NCBI GenBank assembly: GCA_903876735.1
Contig: CAIRAW010000007.1
Coordinates: 1-52,843 of the forward strand
DNA length: 52,843 bases
Direction: 5' to 3'
DNA from: an uncultured beta proteobacterium
GTDB lineage: Bacteria > Pseudomonadota > Gammaproteobacteria > Burkholderiales > Burkholderiaceae_C
This document shows positions 16,657-26,173 of this stretch, piece after piece. A program made the position numbers and the translations under genes. Below the pieces are notes generated by a model that worked only from the letters and a program-made list of their open reading frames with translations, was not told where the DNA came from and did not search any database. Within the stretch, counting starts at the first letter, position 1, and every line of letters begins with the position of its first letter.

Positions 16657-17187
16657 TCACAATTGCCCTTCCGTCAGCGTGTCGAGTTGGAAGCGCCCGC
16701 TGCTGTGCCAGAGCCAGGTGTCAGTGTAGGTGACCTTGCCCAGGCGCGCGGGTTGTGGGAAGGGGGCGGCCAGGCGGACGGTGCGTTCAATTTCAGCAAT
16801 CACTTCGGGTGCCTGTTTGGGCGCGCGCATCCAGTCCAGTTTGATGACGCGGCCCTGGCTGTCGACCTCAACCTGCAGCACGCCAATGGCATAAAGCAGT
16901 GGCGGCATTTTGCCCTGGTAGATCCGATGCCCGTTCTGGCTGTAGAGATGCTGGGCCGCATCACGCCGGTAGTCGAGTGGCGTTCTGGCGTTTGATACAG
17001 AAGTCATGGCGGTGGGTTTGGCGACTGGTTCAGCTGCTGGTGCCGGTGGGACAGGTGGCGGGGCGTCAGGACGGGAAGTGGCCACCGGCATCGGTTTAGG
17101 CGCGACGCTGCAAGCAGCCAGTACGGCGGCGACTGCGGCGGCACTCGCGGCGCGCCAAGCGCTGAAGAATTTGTGTGCGGGCTGCAT
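16657..17187 (-). CDS. Lipoprotein with TonB/TolA-like C-terminal domain
   Basis: The 176-residue protein has a signal with lipobox AVLAAC (Cys26) and then a Pro/Ala-rich linker (about 27-65). A C-terminal domain (about 80-176) contains VLQVEVDSQGRVIKLDWMRA and IERTVRLAAPFPQPARLG, the pattern of TonB C-terminal folds. GGAGG precedes the ATG at 17187. With no transmembrane anchor it is probably an envelope lipoprotein rather than an energy transducer. It is convergent with uraH and divergent from xdhC; no link with purine metabolism is evident beyond position. Confidence 0.78.
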   Translation of the reverse strand: MQPAHKFFSAWRAASAAAVAAVLAACSVAPKPMPVATSRPDAPPPVPPAPAAEPVAKPTAMTSVSNARTPLDYRRDAAQHLYSQNGHRIYQGKMPPLLYAIGVLQVEVDSQGRVIKLDWMRAPKQAPEVIAEIERTVRLAAPFPQPARLGKVTYTDTWLWHSSGRFQLDTLTEGQL

Positions 17188-17308
17188 GTGAAACCTCCGT
17201 AGAGAATGAGTGTATTGGATTGACGCGCTACAGTGTCGGCACAGCGCAAGGATGCACTTTGCCTGAAGAACGGCTTGCTGTGGCAACTATTGGTTTCAAA
17301 AGGTAATG

Positions 17309-18115
17309 ATGAGCGGCGACAATTTCCTGACGCGTTTGGCCTGTGAAGACGCCTGCCTGGTCACGGTGCACGCCACGCGTGGCTCGGTGCCGCGCGAGGT
17401 CGGCGCCTGGATGGCCGTGTTCGGCGTCGATGATGCGCTGGGCAGCATTGGCGGTGGGCACCTGGAGTTTCAGGCCATCGCCGAGGCCGGTCGGCGCTTG
17501 TCGGGTGGTGCGGGCGACTTGCTCGTGCGCTACGTTCTGGGTCCGACCCTCGGCCAGTGCTGTGGTGGCGAGGTGCAACTGCGCTTTGAACGGGTGGCGG
17601 CAACTGACGTCGCTGCGTTGCGCGCGCGACTGGCGCCCTTGCGCGTTCCCCTGGCGCTTTTTGGTGGCGGCCATGTCGGCCGGGCGCTGGTCCAGGTGTT
17701 TGCGTCTTTGCCGCTGCAGGTGAACTGGATTGACAGCCGTGATCAGATCTTTCCGGTGGATATGCCTTCAAATGTTGTGGCAGAGCACTCGGACCCGGTG
17801 CAGGCCGCCGTGGCTGATCTGGCACCGCAGAGTCGGGTTCTGATTATGAGTTTCAGTCATGCAGAGGACCTGGAACTGGTGGCAGCCTGTTTGCTGCGCC
17901 AGCGGCGTCAGGCTGATCTGCCTTATGTCGGACTGATCGGCAGCAAGACCAAATGGGCCAGCTTCTCGCAGCGCCTGCGCGCGCGTGGGTTCACACAACA
18001 AGAACTCGCGCATGTCACCTGTCCGATTGGTGTCGCCGGAATTCATGGCAAGGCACCCGAGGTGATTGCGGTGGCCGTGGCGGCACAGATATTGCTGACA
18101 ATGCCACAGGACTGA
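17309..18115 (+). CDS. xdhC: Xanthine dehydrogenase accessory protein XdhC
   Basis: XdhC binds molybdenum cofactor, promotes its sulfuration and hands it to xanthine dehydrogenase. The product is about 268 residues. The N-terminal XdhC/CoxI domain has RGSVPREVGAWMAV and LGSIGGGHLEFQAI; GPTLGQCCGGEV carries the conserved cysteines. The C-terminal Rossmann half has LFGGGHVGRALVQVF and VGLIGSKTKWASF. Two adjacent ATGs occur; the second (17309) is better spaced from AAAGG. xdhA and xdhB are not in this window, so the partner enzyme must be encoded elsewhere. Confidence 0.95.
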   Translation: MSGDNFLTRLACEDACLVTVHATRGSVPREVGAWMAVFGVDDALGSIGGGHLEFQAIAEAGRRLSGGAGDLLVRYVLGPTLGQCCGGEVQLRFERVAATDVAALRARLAPLRVPLALFGGGHVGRALVQVFASLPLQVNWIDSRDQIFPVDMPSNVVAEHSDPVQAAVADLAPQSRVLIMSFSHAEDLELVAACLLRQRRQADLPYVGLIGSKTKWASFSQRLRARGFTQQELAHVTCPIGVAGIHGKAPEVIAVAVAAQILLTMPQD

Positions 18116-18144
18116 AGTTTCACGCACAAACAAGGGGCAGACCA

Positions 18145-19338
18145 ATGGAAAGCTATTACCTGGATTGGGCCAATCTGCTGCTGCGCTGGACGCACGTCAT
18201 CACGGCCATTGCCTGGATTGGCTCGTCCTTTTATTTTGTTTTTCTTGACAGCAGTTTGACGGCGCCGGTCGACGCCGAACTCAAGCAGCAGGGTGTCACC
18301 GGCGAACTGTGGGCGGTGCATGGTGGGGGCTTCTACCACCCGGTCAAGTTCAATGTCTCGCCGCGCGAGTTGCCCGAGCACCTGCACTGGTTTTACTGGG
18401 AGAGCTACACCACCTGGCTGTCCGGCTTTGCGCTGTTCACGGTCAGCTACCTGTGGAGCGCCAGCACCTACCTGATCGACAAGTCGCTGATGGATTGGGC
18501 CCCGGCTACGGCGATTGCCGTGGCGCTGTCCTTTCTGGCATTGTTCTGGTTTTTGTACGATCGGATCTGTCGCGTCTTCGGCCAGCGCCAGTACGGGGAC
18601 GCCATCGTCGGCGTCCTGGTTTTCGTGCTGGTCTGTGTGGCGTCCTGGGCCGCCTGTCACTGGTTTGCCGGGCGTGCTGCTTTCCTGCTGGTGGGCGCGA
18701 TGCTGGCCACCAGCATGAGCGCCAATGTGTTTTTCTGGATCATTCCCGGGCAGCGGAAAGTGGTGGCCGCGCTCAAGGCCGGGCAGCCGGCTGATCCCAT
18801 GCACGGCAAGCGTGGCAAGCAGCGCAGCGTGCACAACACCTACTTCACGCTGCCGGTACTGTTTGCCATGCTCAGCGGGCACTACAGCTTCACCTTCAGC
18901 CATCCACAGAACTGGCTGGTGCTGATTCTGATGATGTTCGCCGGCGCTGCGATACGCCAGTTTTTTGTCATGCGCCACAGTTACCTGCTTGGGCGCAGCG
19001 GTAATCCACTGGGTTATGCGTTATGGGGCATCGCCGCGCTGCTGGGTTTGATGGTCTGGCTGGCGCCAGCGCCGTCAAAGGCGGTGGCGGCGCGCCAGAT
19101 CAGCTACAAGGAACTGCAACCGGTGCTGGCCCAGCGATGCTATCTGTGTCATGGTGAACTGGTGCAGATGAAAAATGTCCGGCTCGATTCCGCCCAGGGC
19201 GTCAAGGCCTACGCCCAGTACATGTACCAGCAGGCCGTGGTCTTGAAGTTGATGCCGATGAACAATGCCACCGGCATTACCGAGGCCGAGCGAACTTTGA
19301 TCAAGCAGTGGTTCGAGGGTGGTGCGAAGATTGATTAG
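18145..19338 (+). CDS. puuD: Urate hydroxylase/oxidase PuuD, membrane protein with cytochrome c domain
   Basis: PuuD oxidises urate to 5-hydroxyisourate and passes electrons to the respiratory chain. The 397-residue protein has several membrane spans from the N-terminus (ANLLLRWTHVITAIAWIGSSFYFVFLD onward) to about residue 300. A C-terminal periplasmic cytochrome c domain carries haem motif C332-Y-L-C335-H336. The ATG at 18145 follows AAGGGG. The gene lies 29 bp after xdhC, with uraH, OHCU decarboxylase and allantoinase close by, so the urate-to-allantoate route is complete here. Its stop overlaps the convergent Bug receptor gene by three to four bases. Confidence 0.95.
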   Translation: MESYYLDWANLLLRWTHVITAIAWIGSSFYFVFLDSSLTAPVDAELKQQGVTGELWAVHGGGFYHPVKFNVSPRELPEHLHWFYWESYTTWLSGFALFTVSYLWSASTYLIDKSLMDWAPATAIAVALSFLALFWFLYDRICRVFGQRQYGDAIVGVLVFVLVCVASWAACHWFAGRAAFLLVGAMLATSMSANVFFWIIPGQRKVVAALKAGQPADPMHGKRGKQRSVHNTYFTLPVLFAMLSGHYSFTFSHPQNWLVLILMMFAGAAIRQFFVMRHSYLLGRSGNPLGYALWGIAALLGLMVWLAPAPSKAVAARQISYKELQPVLAQRCYLCHGELVQMKNVRLDSAQGVKAYAQYMYQQAVVLKLMPMNNATGITEAERTLIKQWFEGGAKID

Positions 19339-20306
19339 TCGACCCGCGCGCCCGAGGCCTTGACCAGCTTTTCGTATTTCGCGCGCTCGCTCGCCATGAG
19401 CTTGCCGAACTCGTCGGCCGTGCTGGGCACCGGTTCGGCCAGCAGGATGGCAAAGCGCGTTTTGGTTTCGGGTGCATTGAGCGCCGCCACAAAGGCCTGA
19501 TTCAGGCGCGCGACCACATCTTTCGGCGTTGCGGCCGGTGCCACCAGACCCCACCAGGTGTCGATGGAAAAACCCTTCAGCGTGTCGGCCATCGGCGGTG
19601 TGTCGGGCAGGGCGCTGGAGCGCGTCAGGGTTGTAACGGCAATGGCGCGCAGTTTGCCGGAACGGATGTTCGGGGCGGCCGTTGCAAGGTTGTCAAAATT
19701 GAAATCGACCTGACCGCTCAGCAGTGCGAGTTGGGCCGGGTTGCCGCCGTTGTAGGGAATGTGCACGGCAAATATGCCGGCGTCGCGTTTGAACATCTCG
19801 CCCGCCAGATGGCCGGCGCTGCCGTTGCCGCCACTGCCGTAGTTGAGCTTGGCCGGATTGGCTTTCGCGTAGGCGATCAGTTCGCGCAGTGTGTGGATGT
19901 TCAGGCGCTGCGCCACTTCCGTGTTCATCACCAGCACATTGGGCACGCGCACCATCTGCGTGATCGGCGCAAAATCCGTCGCTGCGTTGTAAGGCATCTT
20001 GCTGTAGAGCCAGGGGTTGACAGCGTGGGTGGCCGTGGCCGCAATGCCAATGGTCAGGCCGTCGGGCGCGGCTTTCGCAACCGCGTCGGCGCCGATGTTG
20101 CCGCCGGCACCAGGTTTGTTCTCGATGATGACGGTGCCCAGTGTGTCGCGCACCCGCTCTGCCAGCGCACGCGCCGTGACGTCGAGCGGACCGCCGGCGG
20201 CATAGGGCACGATCAGACGGATTGGCTTGCCTTGCGCCTGCGCCAAGGGTGCTGTGGCGGCGCTGAGCAATGCCAGAGCGGTCAGTAAAAGGGTCTTGTA
20301 ATGCAT
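19335..20306 (-). CDS. Bug/TctC-family periplasmic solute receptor
   Basis: The start at 20306 gives 323 residues with a clear signal peptide (MHYKTLLLTALALLSAATAPLAQA) and the Bug signature PIRLIVPYAAGGPLDVTARAL, ENKPGAGGNIGADAVAKAAPDG. An open frame continues upstream of this ATG but is antisense-type sequence inside the flavoreductase gene. It lies 31 bp downstream of that reductase gene on the same strand. A role in importing purine-related or carboxylate compounds is possible from position only. Confidence 0.92.
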   Translation of the reverse strand: MHYKTLLLTALALLSAATAPLAQAQGKPIRLIVPYAAGGPLDVTARALAERVRDTLGTVIIENKPGAGGNIGADAVAKAAPDGLTIGIAATATHAVNPWLYSKMPYNAATDFAPITQMVRVPNVLVMNTEVAQRLNIHTLRELIAYAKANPAKLNYGSGGNGSAGHLAGEMFKRDAGIFAVHIPYNGGNPAQLALLSGQVDFNFDNLATAAPNIRSGKLRAIAVTTLTRSSALPDTPPMADTLKGFSIDTWWGLVAPAATPKDVVARLNQAFVAALNAPETKTRFAILLAEPVPSTADEFGKLMASERAKYEKLVKASGARVD

Positions 20307-20337
20307 CGAGATACTTTCTTGTTGGGGTATCGGTGGG

Positions 20338-21408
20338 TCAAGCGGCGGCCGGATCGGCAGCCTTGTCGGCTTCGCTGGTAAAGGCGTCGGCATAGAACTC
20401 GTCTGGCGGCAAACCAGCCTGGGCAAAATCGGTGCGGGCTGCGTCCACCATGAGCGGCGCGCCGCAGGCATAGATCTGGTAGGTCGAAAGATCGGGCAGG
20501 TCCTGTAGCACGGCGCGGTGCACAAAGCCGCTGCGACCGCTCCAGCCATCCTCGGGTTGGGCGTCCGAGATGACCGGCACGTAGCGCAAATGGGGCATTT
20601 CCAGCAGCTTGTTTTTGACCCATGCATCCAGGTACAGGTCGTGCGCGCGCCGGCCGCCCCAGTACAGCGTGGTCGGCCTCGTGATGCCCTTGAATTGCAG
20701 GTGTTCAATGATGGCCTTGAGCGGCGCGAAGCCGGTGCCGGCAGCCAGCAGCACAATCGGCTTCTTGCTGTCTTCGCGCAGGAAGAAACTGCCATAGGGA
20801 CCTTCGATGCGCAGGATGTCTTTTTCTTTCATCGTGCCAAAGACCTGGTCGGTGAACTGGCCGCCCGGCAGATGCCGGATATGCAGTTCGATCCCGCCGC
20901 AGTCGGCTTGCGTGTGGGGTGCGTTGGCCATCGAATAGCTGCGCCGCACGCCGCCGGGCAGCAGAAATTCGACGTACTGGCCAGCGTGGTAAGTGAAAGT
21001 TTCGCTGGCCGGCAGTTGCAGACGCAGCAGCATGACATCGGGCGATAGTTTCTCCAGCAGGCTGACGCGGGTCGGCATTTTCTTGATGGCAATCGCGCCA
21101 ATCTCGGTCACCTGGCGTGATTCGAGAATCAGATCGCTCAAGGCGACCGCGCAGCAACTCAGGATGAAGCCCTTGGCTTCCTCTTCATCGCTCAAAGCCT
21201 TGCTCTGGTGCGCGCCGTGCACCACAAGGCCTTCGAGTTTCTTGCACTTGCAGGAGCCGCAGGCGCCGTCCTTGCAACCGTAAGGCATGCCGACGCCCTC
21301 GCGGATGGCTGCCGCCAGGATGGTTTCGCCGGCATCGGCGGTGAAAGCGCGTGCGCTGGGTTGAACGGTGATCCTGAACCCGGACACTCCGGTTTTGCTG
21401 CTGCTCAT
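20338..21408 (-). CDS. 2Fe-2S ferredoxin/FAD/NAD(P)H oxidoreductase (CDP-6-deoxyglucoseen reductase-like)
   Basis: This 356-residue electron-transfer protein has three modules. An N-terminal plant-type [2Fe-2S] domain has cysteines in YGCKDGACGSCKCKK and a further Cys in FILSCC. A flavin-binding barrel has RRSYSMANAP, and a pyridine-nucleotide domain has LLAAGTGFAPLKAIIEH and YACGAPLMVDAA. The order matches AscD/phenol hydroxylase reductase-type enzymes. The Comamonadaceae genes commonly annotated as CDP-6-deoxy-delta-3,4-glucoseen reductase look like this. Its electron acceptor is not encoded nearby. Its start is 40 bp from the divergent SDR gene start. Confidence 0.88.
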   Translation of the reverse strand: MSSSKTGVSGFRITVQPSARAFTADAGETILAAAIREGVGMPYGCKDGACGSCKCKKLEGLVVHGAHQSKALSDEEEAKGFILSCCAVALSDLILESRQVTEIGAIAIKKMPTRVSLLEKLSPDVMLLRLQLPASETFTYHAGQYVEFLLPGGVRRSYSMANAPHTQADCGGIELHIRHLPGGQFTDQVFGTMKEKDILRIEGPYGSFFLREDSKKPIVLLAAGTGFAPLKAIIEHLQFKGITRPTTLYWGGRRAHDLYLDAWVKNKLLEMPHLRYVPVISDAQPEDGWSGRSGFVHRAVLQDLPDLSTYQIYACGAPLMVDAARTDFAQAGLPPDEFYADAFTSEADKAADPAAA

Positions 21409-21448
21409 CTTTTATGTATCCTTGGGGTACCTGAAATAAAAATTCTTT

Positions 21449-22423
21449 GTGCGCCTGACTCGAACAACACCAATTTTGCCTTCAAACCACAGCCCTCAAG
21501 TCAGTTTGTACGCCACACGTCCTGGCGCGCTACCGAGCCGCTTTCGTCGAACGCGGGTTCTGATTGTCGGCTGTGGCGACGTTGGCCTGCGCGTGGCACA
21601 AGCACTGCCACCGCGTGTGCGGGTCTTCGCGCTGACATCGAGCAGCGAGCGTATGCCGCTGTTGCGCGCCTGCGGCATCACCCCCTTGCTGGGCGACCTG
21701 GACGTACCGGCGAGTTTGCAGCGGATGGCCGGTCTGGGTCAGCGCGTGGTTCATTTGGCGCCGCCACCGGGCCAGGGATGGGGCGATCCGCGTACGCTGG
21801 CACTGACGCGGGCTCTGCGCCGGCGTGGCAAGCCCACGGTCGTGGTTTACGGCTCAACCAGCGGCGTTTATGGTGACTGCCAGGGTGATCGGGTTGACGA
21901 AACCCGCGCCCCGGGCGCGGATTCACCGCGCGCAAGGCGGCGCCTGGACGCGGAAAATGCCCTGCGGTTCCTCGGGCGCTCGGCGCAGCTGCGCGCCTGT
22001 ATCCTGCGCATTCCCGGCATCTATGCAGTAGACCGCGTGGACGGCACGCCGCGTGCGCGCCTGCAAAAGGGCACACCGGTGCTGCAGGCCGCTGACGATG
22101 TCTATACCAACCATATTCAGGCCGACGATCTGGCGCGCGCCTGCCTGGCTGCGCTGTGGCGTGGCAAGCCCCAGCGCATCTACAACGTGAATGACGACAG
22201 TTGCCTCAAGATGGGCGACTATTTCGACCTGGCGGCCGACCTGTATGGCCTGCCGCGCCCACCGCGCGTGCCCCGGAGCACGGCCAGGGACCAGTTGCCC
22301 TTACTGCTGCTGAGTTTCATGAGCGAGTCGCGCCGCATGGACAACACGCGCCTGAAGCAGGAGTTGCACCTGCGCTTGCGCTACCCGACCGTCAACGAGG
22401 GCTTGGTTGCCTTCCCGGCATGA
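21449..22423 (+). CDS. SDR/NAD-dependent epimerase-type protein (YeeZ-like)
   Basis: The 324-residue reading begins at a GTG without a visible ribosome-binding site. The Rossmann motif RVLIVGCGDVGLRVAQAL starts only at about residue 36, so the true start could be later. Other features are VVVYGSTSGVYGDCQGD (extended SDR Ser/Tyr region without a clear YxxxK) and IYNVNDDSCLKMGDYFDLAAD near the C-terminus. It resembles E. coli YeeZ-type proteins of unknown substrate. It is divergent from the flavoreductase gene with a 40-bp shared promoter gap. Confidence 0.82.
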   Translation: MRLTRTTPILPSNHSPQVSLYATRPGALPSRFRRTRVLIVGCGDVGLRVAQALPPRVRVFALTSSSERMPLLRACGITPLLGDLDVPASLQRMAGLGQRVVHLAPPPGQGWGDPRTLALTRALRRRGKPTVVVYGSTSGVYGDCQGDRVDETRAPGADSPRARRRLDAENALRFLGRSAQLRACILRIPGIYAVDRVDGTPRARLQKGTPVLQAADDVYTNHIQADDLARACLAALWRGKPQRIYNVNDDSCLKMGDYFDLAADLYGLPRPPRVPRSTARDQLPLLLLSFMSESRRMDNTRLKQELHLRLRYPTVNEGLVAFPA

Positions 22424-22540
22424 CAACTGTGGGCGGTAGCGGGTTAGGTCAAAGGTCAGTCATATAGTCGCTGATTTTTGGAAAAAACCGGCTTAAACTA
22501 AAAAGCAGGTATTCACAGCTCATCAAAAGGGGAAAGAATC

Positions 22541-25336
22541 ATGGCCAGCAGCAAAAAATACGTTTTTTCATTTGAAGAGGGTGATGGCAAGAACAAGATA
22601 TTGCTGGGTGGCAAAGGCGCCAATCTGTGCGAGATGACGCAGATTGGCCTGAATGTGCCGCCGGGCTTTACGGCCACCACCGACGCTTGCAATGCCTATC
22701 TGGAAAAGAACCAGTTGCCGCCTGGCCTGATGGATGAAATCCGGGCGCACATGACGGCGCTGGAGAAGAAGACTGGCAAGGGGTTTGGAGACGGCAAGAA
22801 TCCGCTGCTGATTTCCGTGCGTTCGGGCTCGGCCATGTCCATGCCCGGAATGATGGACACCATTCTCAATCTCGGGCTCAACGACGTCTCGCTCAAGGGT
22901 CTGATTGCGCTGACCCGCAACGAGCGTTTTGCCTACGACGCCTACCGCCGTTTCATCCAGCTTTTCGGCAAGATCGCGCTCAACATCAGCGACGAGCATT
23001 TTGACGAACACATGGCGGCGATCAAGCGCAAGTACGGCGCCGCGCAGGACGTTGACTTGCAGACTGAGCACCTGAAGGAACTCTCCAAAGAGTTTTTGCA
23101 CATTATCGAGCAGCACACCGGCAAGCCGTTCCCGCAGGACCCCTACGAGCAGCTCGAAATTTCGGTCGGCGCGGTGTTCCGCTCCTGGATGGGAAAACGT
23201 GCGGTTGACTACCGCAAGCAGTTCCGCATCACCAAGGACCTGGCCAATGGCACGGCGGTCAATATCTGCACCATGGTGTTTGGCAACATGGGCAATGATT
23301 CCGGCACCGGCGTTGGCTTCACGCGCAATCCGGGCACCGGCGAGAACGTGATCTACGGCGAGTACCTGGTCAACGCCCAGGGTGAGGACGTGGTGGCCGG
23401 CATCCGCACACCCAAGGCCATCGCCGAGATGGAGCAGGAGATGCCCGAGATTTACCGTCAGCTGATGACGCTGCACCACCGGCTCGAATCGCATTACCAC
23501 GAGGTGCAGGATTTCGAGTTCACGATCGAGAAGGGCGTTCTTTATTGCCTGCAAACGCGCAACGGCAAGATGAACGCGCGCGGCATGGTGCGCAGCTCGG
23601 TCGAGATGTTCCACGAGGGCCTGATCAGCAAGGAGCGCGCATTGCTGCGCGTTGACCCGGCCGTTCTGGAGCAGTTGCTGGTGCCGCAACTGGCGCCCAA
23701 TTTTCATGGCAAGTCGCTGGCCCAGGGTCTGGCGGCCTCGCCCGGCGCGGCTTCCGGCAAGATTGTTTTCGACGCCGACACAGCCGAAACACGCGGACGC
23801 GCCGGTGAAAAAATCATTCTGGTGCGCGAAGAGACCAAACCGGAAGACATCCACGGTTTCTTCCAGGCCCAGGGCATCCTGACCAGCCGCGGCGGCAAGA
23901 CTTCACACGCGGCGGTGGTGGCGCGCGGCATGGGCAAGCCCTGCGTCTCGGGCTGTGAGCAGATCGTTATCAATGTCCTGTTGCGCAGTGCCCAGATCGG
24001 CGACACCACCTTGCAAGAAGGCGACATCATCACCATCGACGGAGGCAGCGGTCATGTTTATGCCGGCGAAGTGCCGACGGTGGAAGCGGAATTTTCCGAG
24101 GAAATGGACACGCTGCTGCACTGGGCCGATGAGGTCGCCACGCTCAAGGTGATGGGCAACGCCGACACACCCGAAGACGCGCAGCGCGCCCGCGAATTTG
24201 GTGCCATGGGCATCGGCCTGTGCCGTACCGAGCGCATGTTCAACAGCACGGATCGTCTGCCCATCGTGCAGGAAATGATTCTGGCCGAAACGCTGGAGGA
24301 ACGTCAGGCGGCACTGGAGCGCCTGCTGCCGATTCAGCGCTCCGACTTCAAGGGCATTTTCAAGGCCATGAAGGGTCTGCCCGTGACGGTGCGTCTGCTT
24401 GATCCGCCGATGCACGAGTTTCTGCCGACTGCGGCACAACTCGAACTTGAAATCGCGCATCTGCACCAGTTGCGCGACACGATCAAGGGCCTGGAAGAAC
24501 TTCCCGACACGCTCAAACTGCTCAACCCCAAGCTCTACCAGCAGTACTCGGACGGCCTGACCAAGCTGATGGACGGGCTGCACACCTTCAAGGACTCGCA
24601 CCTGGAAGAAGACGTGATCGAGCGCAAGGAGAAGATTCTCAAGAAGGTGCGCGCCCTGTCCGAAGTGAATCCGATGCTGGGTCATCGCGGCGTGCGTCTG
24701 GGTATCACCTACCCCGAGATCTACTCGATGCAGATCCGCGCCATTCTGGAAGCGGCCGCCTTATGCGCCAAGGAAGGGCTCGTGATCTACCCCGAGATCA
24801 TGGTGCCACAGGTGGCCACAGTGGAGGAGCTCAAACGCATCCACAGCTATGTTCAGCGCATCCGTCTGGAGGTCAAGGCCACGCACGGTATCAACGTGCA
24901 GTTCAAGTTTGGCTCCATGCTTGAAGTGGTGCGGGCCTGCATGCGCTCCGGGCGTATGGCAGAAATTGCCGAGTTCTTCTCGTTCGGCACCAACGACCTG
25001 AGCCAGGCCACGTTCTCCTTCAGTCGTGAGGACGCAGAGAACAAGTTCCTGCCCTTCTACAACGAGACCGGCATTCTGGAGGATAACCCGTTCGAGGTGC
25101 TTGACATCAAGGGCGTCGGGCAGTTGATGAAGATGGCGGTCAAGCAGGGACGCGAGACCAACCCGGAACTCAAGGTCGGCATTTGCGGCGAGCACGGTGG
25201 GCACCCCGGGTCGATCCACTTCTGCCACTACATCAAGCTCAACTACGTTTCCTGCTCGGGGCCGCGCGTGCCAATTGCGCGTCTCGCTGCCGCGCAGGCC
25301 AAGTTGATGGAAGACCAGTACCGCGAACCGGTTTGA
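22541..25336 (+). CDS. ppdK: Pyruvate, phosphate dikinase
   Basis: PPDK interconverts pyruvate, ATP and Pi with PEP, AMP and PPi. The 931-residue protein has the N-terminal ATP-grasp domain (FSFEEGDGKNKILLGGKGANLCEM; SVRSGSAMSMPGMMDTILN). The swivelling phosphohistidine domain has His456 in GGKTSHAAVVARGMGKPCVSG, and a C-terminal PEP-binding TIM barrel ends with FSFGTNDLSQATF and GICGEHGG. AAGGGGAAAG precedes the ATG. It stands alone, followed by repeat DNA. With MaeB nearby it could return pyruvate to PEP for gluconeogenesis during growth on purines or organic acids. Confidence 0.98.
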   Translation: MASSKKYVFSFEEGDGKNKILLGGKGANLCEMTQIGLNVPPGFTATTDACNAYLEKNQLPPGLMDEIRAHMTALEKKTGKGFGDGKNPLLISVRSGSAMSMPGMMDTILNLGLNDVSLKGLIALTRNERFAYDAYRRFIQLFGKIALNISDEHFDEHMAAIKRKYGAAQDVDLQTEHLKELSKEFLHIIEQHTGKPFPQDPYEQLEISVGAVFRSWMGKRAVDYRKQFRITKDLANGTAVNICTMVFGNMGNDSGTGVGFTRNPGTGENVIYGEYLVNAQGEDVVAGIRTPKAIAEMEQEMPEIYRQLMTLHHRLESHYHEVQDFEFTIEKGVLYCLQTRNGKMNARGMVRSSVEMFHEGLISKERALLRVDPAVLEQLLVPQLAPNFHGKSLAQGLAASPGAASGKIVFDADTAETRGRAGEKIILVREETKPEDIHGFFQAQGILTSRGGKTSHAAVVARGMGKPCVSGCEQIVINVLLRSAQIGDTTLQEGDIITIDGGSGHVYAGEVPTVEAEFSEEMDTLLHWADEVATLKVMGNADTPEDAQRAREFGAMGIGLCRTERMFNSTDRLPIVQEMILAETLEERQAALERLLPIQRSDFKGIFKAMKGLPVTVRLLDPPMHEFLPTAAQLELEIAHLHQLRDTIKGLEELPDTLKLLNPKLYQQYSDGLTKLMDGLHTFKDSHLEEDVIERKEKILKKVRALSEVNPMLGHRGVRLGITYPEIYSMQIRAILEAAALCAKEGLVIYPEIMVPQVATVEELKRIHSYVQRIRLEVKATHGINVQFKFGSMLEVVRACMRSGRMAEIAEFFSFGTNDLSQATFSFSREDAENKFLPFYNETGILEDNPFEVLDIKGVGQLMKMAVKQGRETNPELKVGICGEHGGHPGSIHFCHYIKLNYVSCSGPRVPIARLAAAQAKLMEDQYREPV

Positions 25337-25376
25337 ATGGAGACGCCAAGCGTTGGCTTGGCGCTGAGCCAGTATT

Positions 25377-25458
25377 CATTGCGAGGAGCGTAAGCGACGC
25401 GGCAATCCATGCATTCAGAATGCATGGATCGCCACGGCCTGACAGCCTCGCGATGACG
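25377..25458. repeat. REP/MITE-like interspersed palindromic repeat, copy 1
   Basis: The outer arms CATTGCGAGG and CCTCGCGATG enclose a perfect inner inverted repeat at 25405-25429 with 12-bp arms (ATCCATGCATTC and its complement). The text CATTGCGAG-GAGCG-TAAGCGACGCGGCAATCC is a motif seen interspersed in many bacterial genomes. A partial extra copy, CCTCGCGATGACG, follows at about 25473-25485. The 195-bp gap 25337-25531 holds only this. Confidence 0.7.
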
Positions 25459-25531
25459 AGGGTATGGGCTGGCCTCGCGATGACGAAAGTGGTGGTGCGA
25501 CGACTCGTACGATCGGCGGCGCTCGTCCGTT

Positions 25532-26086
25532 TTACTGCGGCGTGCTGGCGCGCCAGGTCTGGACGGCCTTGAGCGTGTTCTCGACGTGCTGGTCCGGGCT
25601 CAGGCTGGAGAAAACATAGAGCACCTTGCCTTGCGGGCTGATCACATAGGAGATGCGATCAGCCATGTCAGGTTTGACCCACAGGGCGGCGTCGTACTGC
25701 TTCATGATGCGCGCACCCCTGTCGGCAGCAACTGCAAATTTGTCGCGGCAGGCTTCAACGGAAAACTTCTTAAGGGTCTCGATGTCATCGTTCGAGATGC
25801 CGACCACGGTGGCGCCCAGCGCATTGAACTTCGGCGTGGCTTCGGCAAAGTTGTGTGCCTCGATCGTGCAACCGCTGGTAAAGGCTTTCGGATAGAAATA
25901 CAGAACGACCGGTCCTTTCTTCAAGGTGTCGGCCATTGAGAACTGGAAGGCTTGGCCGGCGCGTGCCGCATCGGTCGTGAAATCCGGCGCTGGGGCACCC
26001 ACGGCCAGTGCCGCCAGTGCGCTGCTGCCCACAGTGACCAGAACCAGGGATGCGACGGCAGACAGGAGGGGGTGCATGAGTTTCAT
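25532..26086 (-). CDS. Periplasmic peroxiredoxin (Bcp/AhpC-TSA family)
   Basis: A thioredoxin-fold peroxidase of 184 residues with an N-terminal signal peptide (about 1-26, hydrophobic LLSAVASLVLVTVGSSALA). The peroxidatic site is YPKAFTSGCTIEAHNFAE, with the PxxxTxxC arrangement and the catalytic Cys in SGC. A second Cys in VEACRDKF may be resolving. It should reduce peroxides in the periplasm, with an unknown electron donor. It is isolated between two copies of an interspersed repeat (25377-25458 and 26174-26242), which suggests it is transcribed alone. Confidence 0.92.
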   Translation of the reverse strand: MKLMHPLLSAVASLVLVTVGSSALAALAVGAPAPDFTTDAARAGQAFQFSMADTLKKGPVVLYFYPKAFTSGCTIEAHNFAEATPKFNALGATVVGISNDDIETLKKFSVEACRDKFAVAADRGARIMKQYDAALWVKPDMADRISYVISPQGKVLYVFSSLSPDQHVENTLKAVQTWRASTPQ

Positions 26087-26173
26087 GGCCAGGGTCCGGA
26101 TGAGTTGTGATTGCCCACATTAACTCAAACGGTAATACCCGGCATTGCGTTGCGGGTACTCTGCACGGGTGGT

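Noticed and set aside
22568..23854. 428-codon - strand frame inside ppdK
   Set aside because: It is antisense to PPDK, whose ATP-grasp and phosphohistidine motifs are intact.
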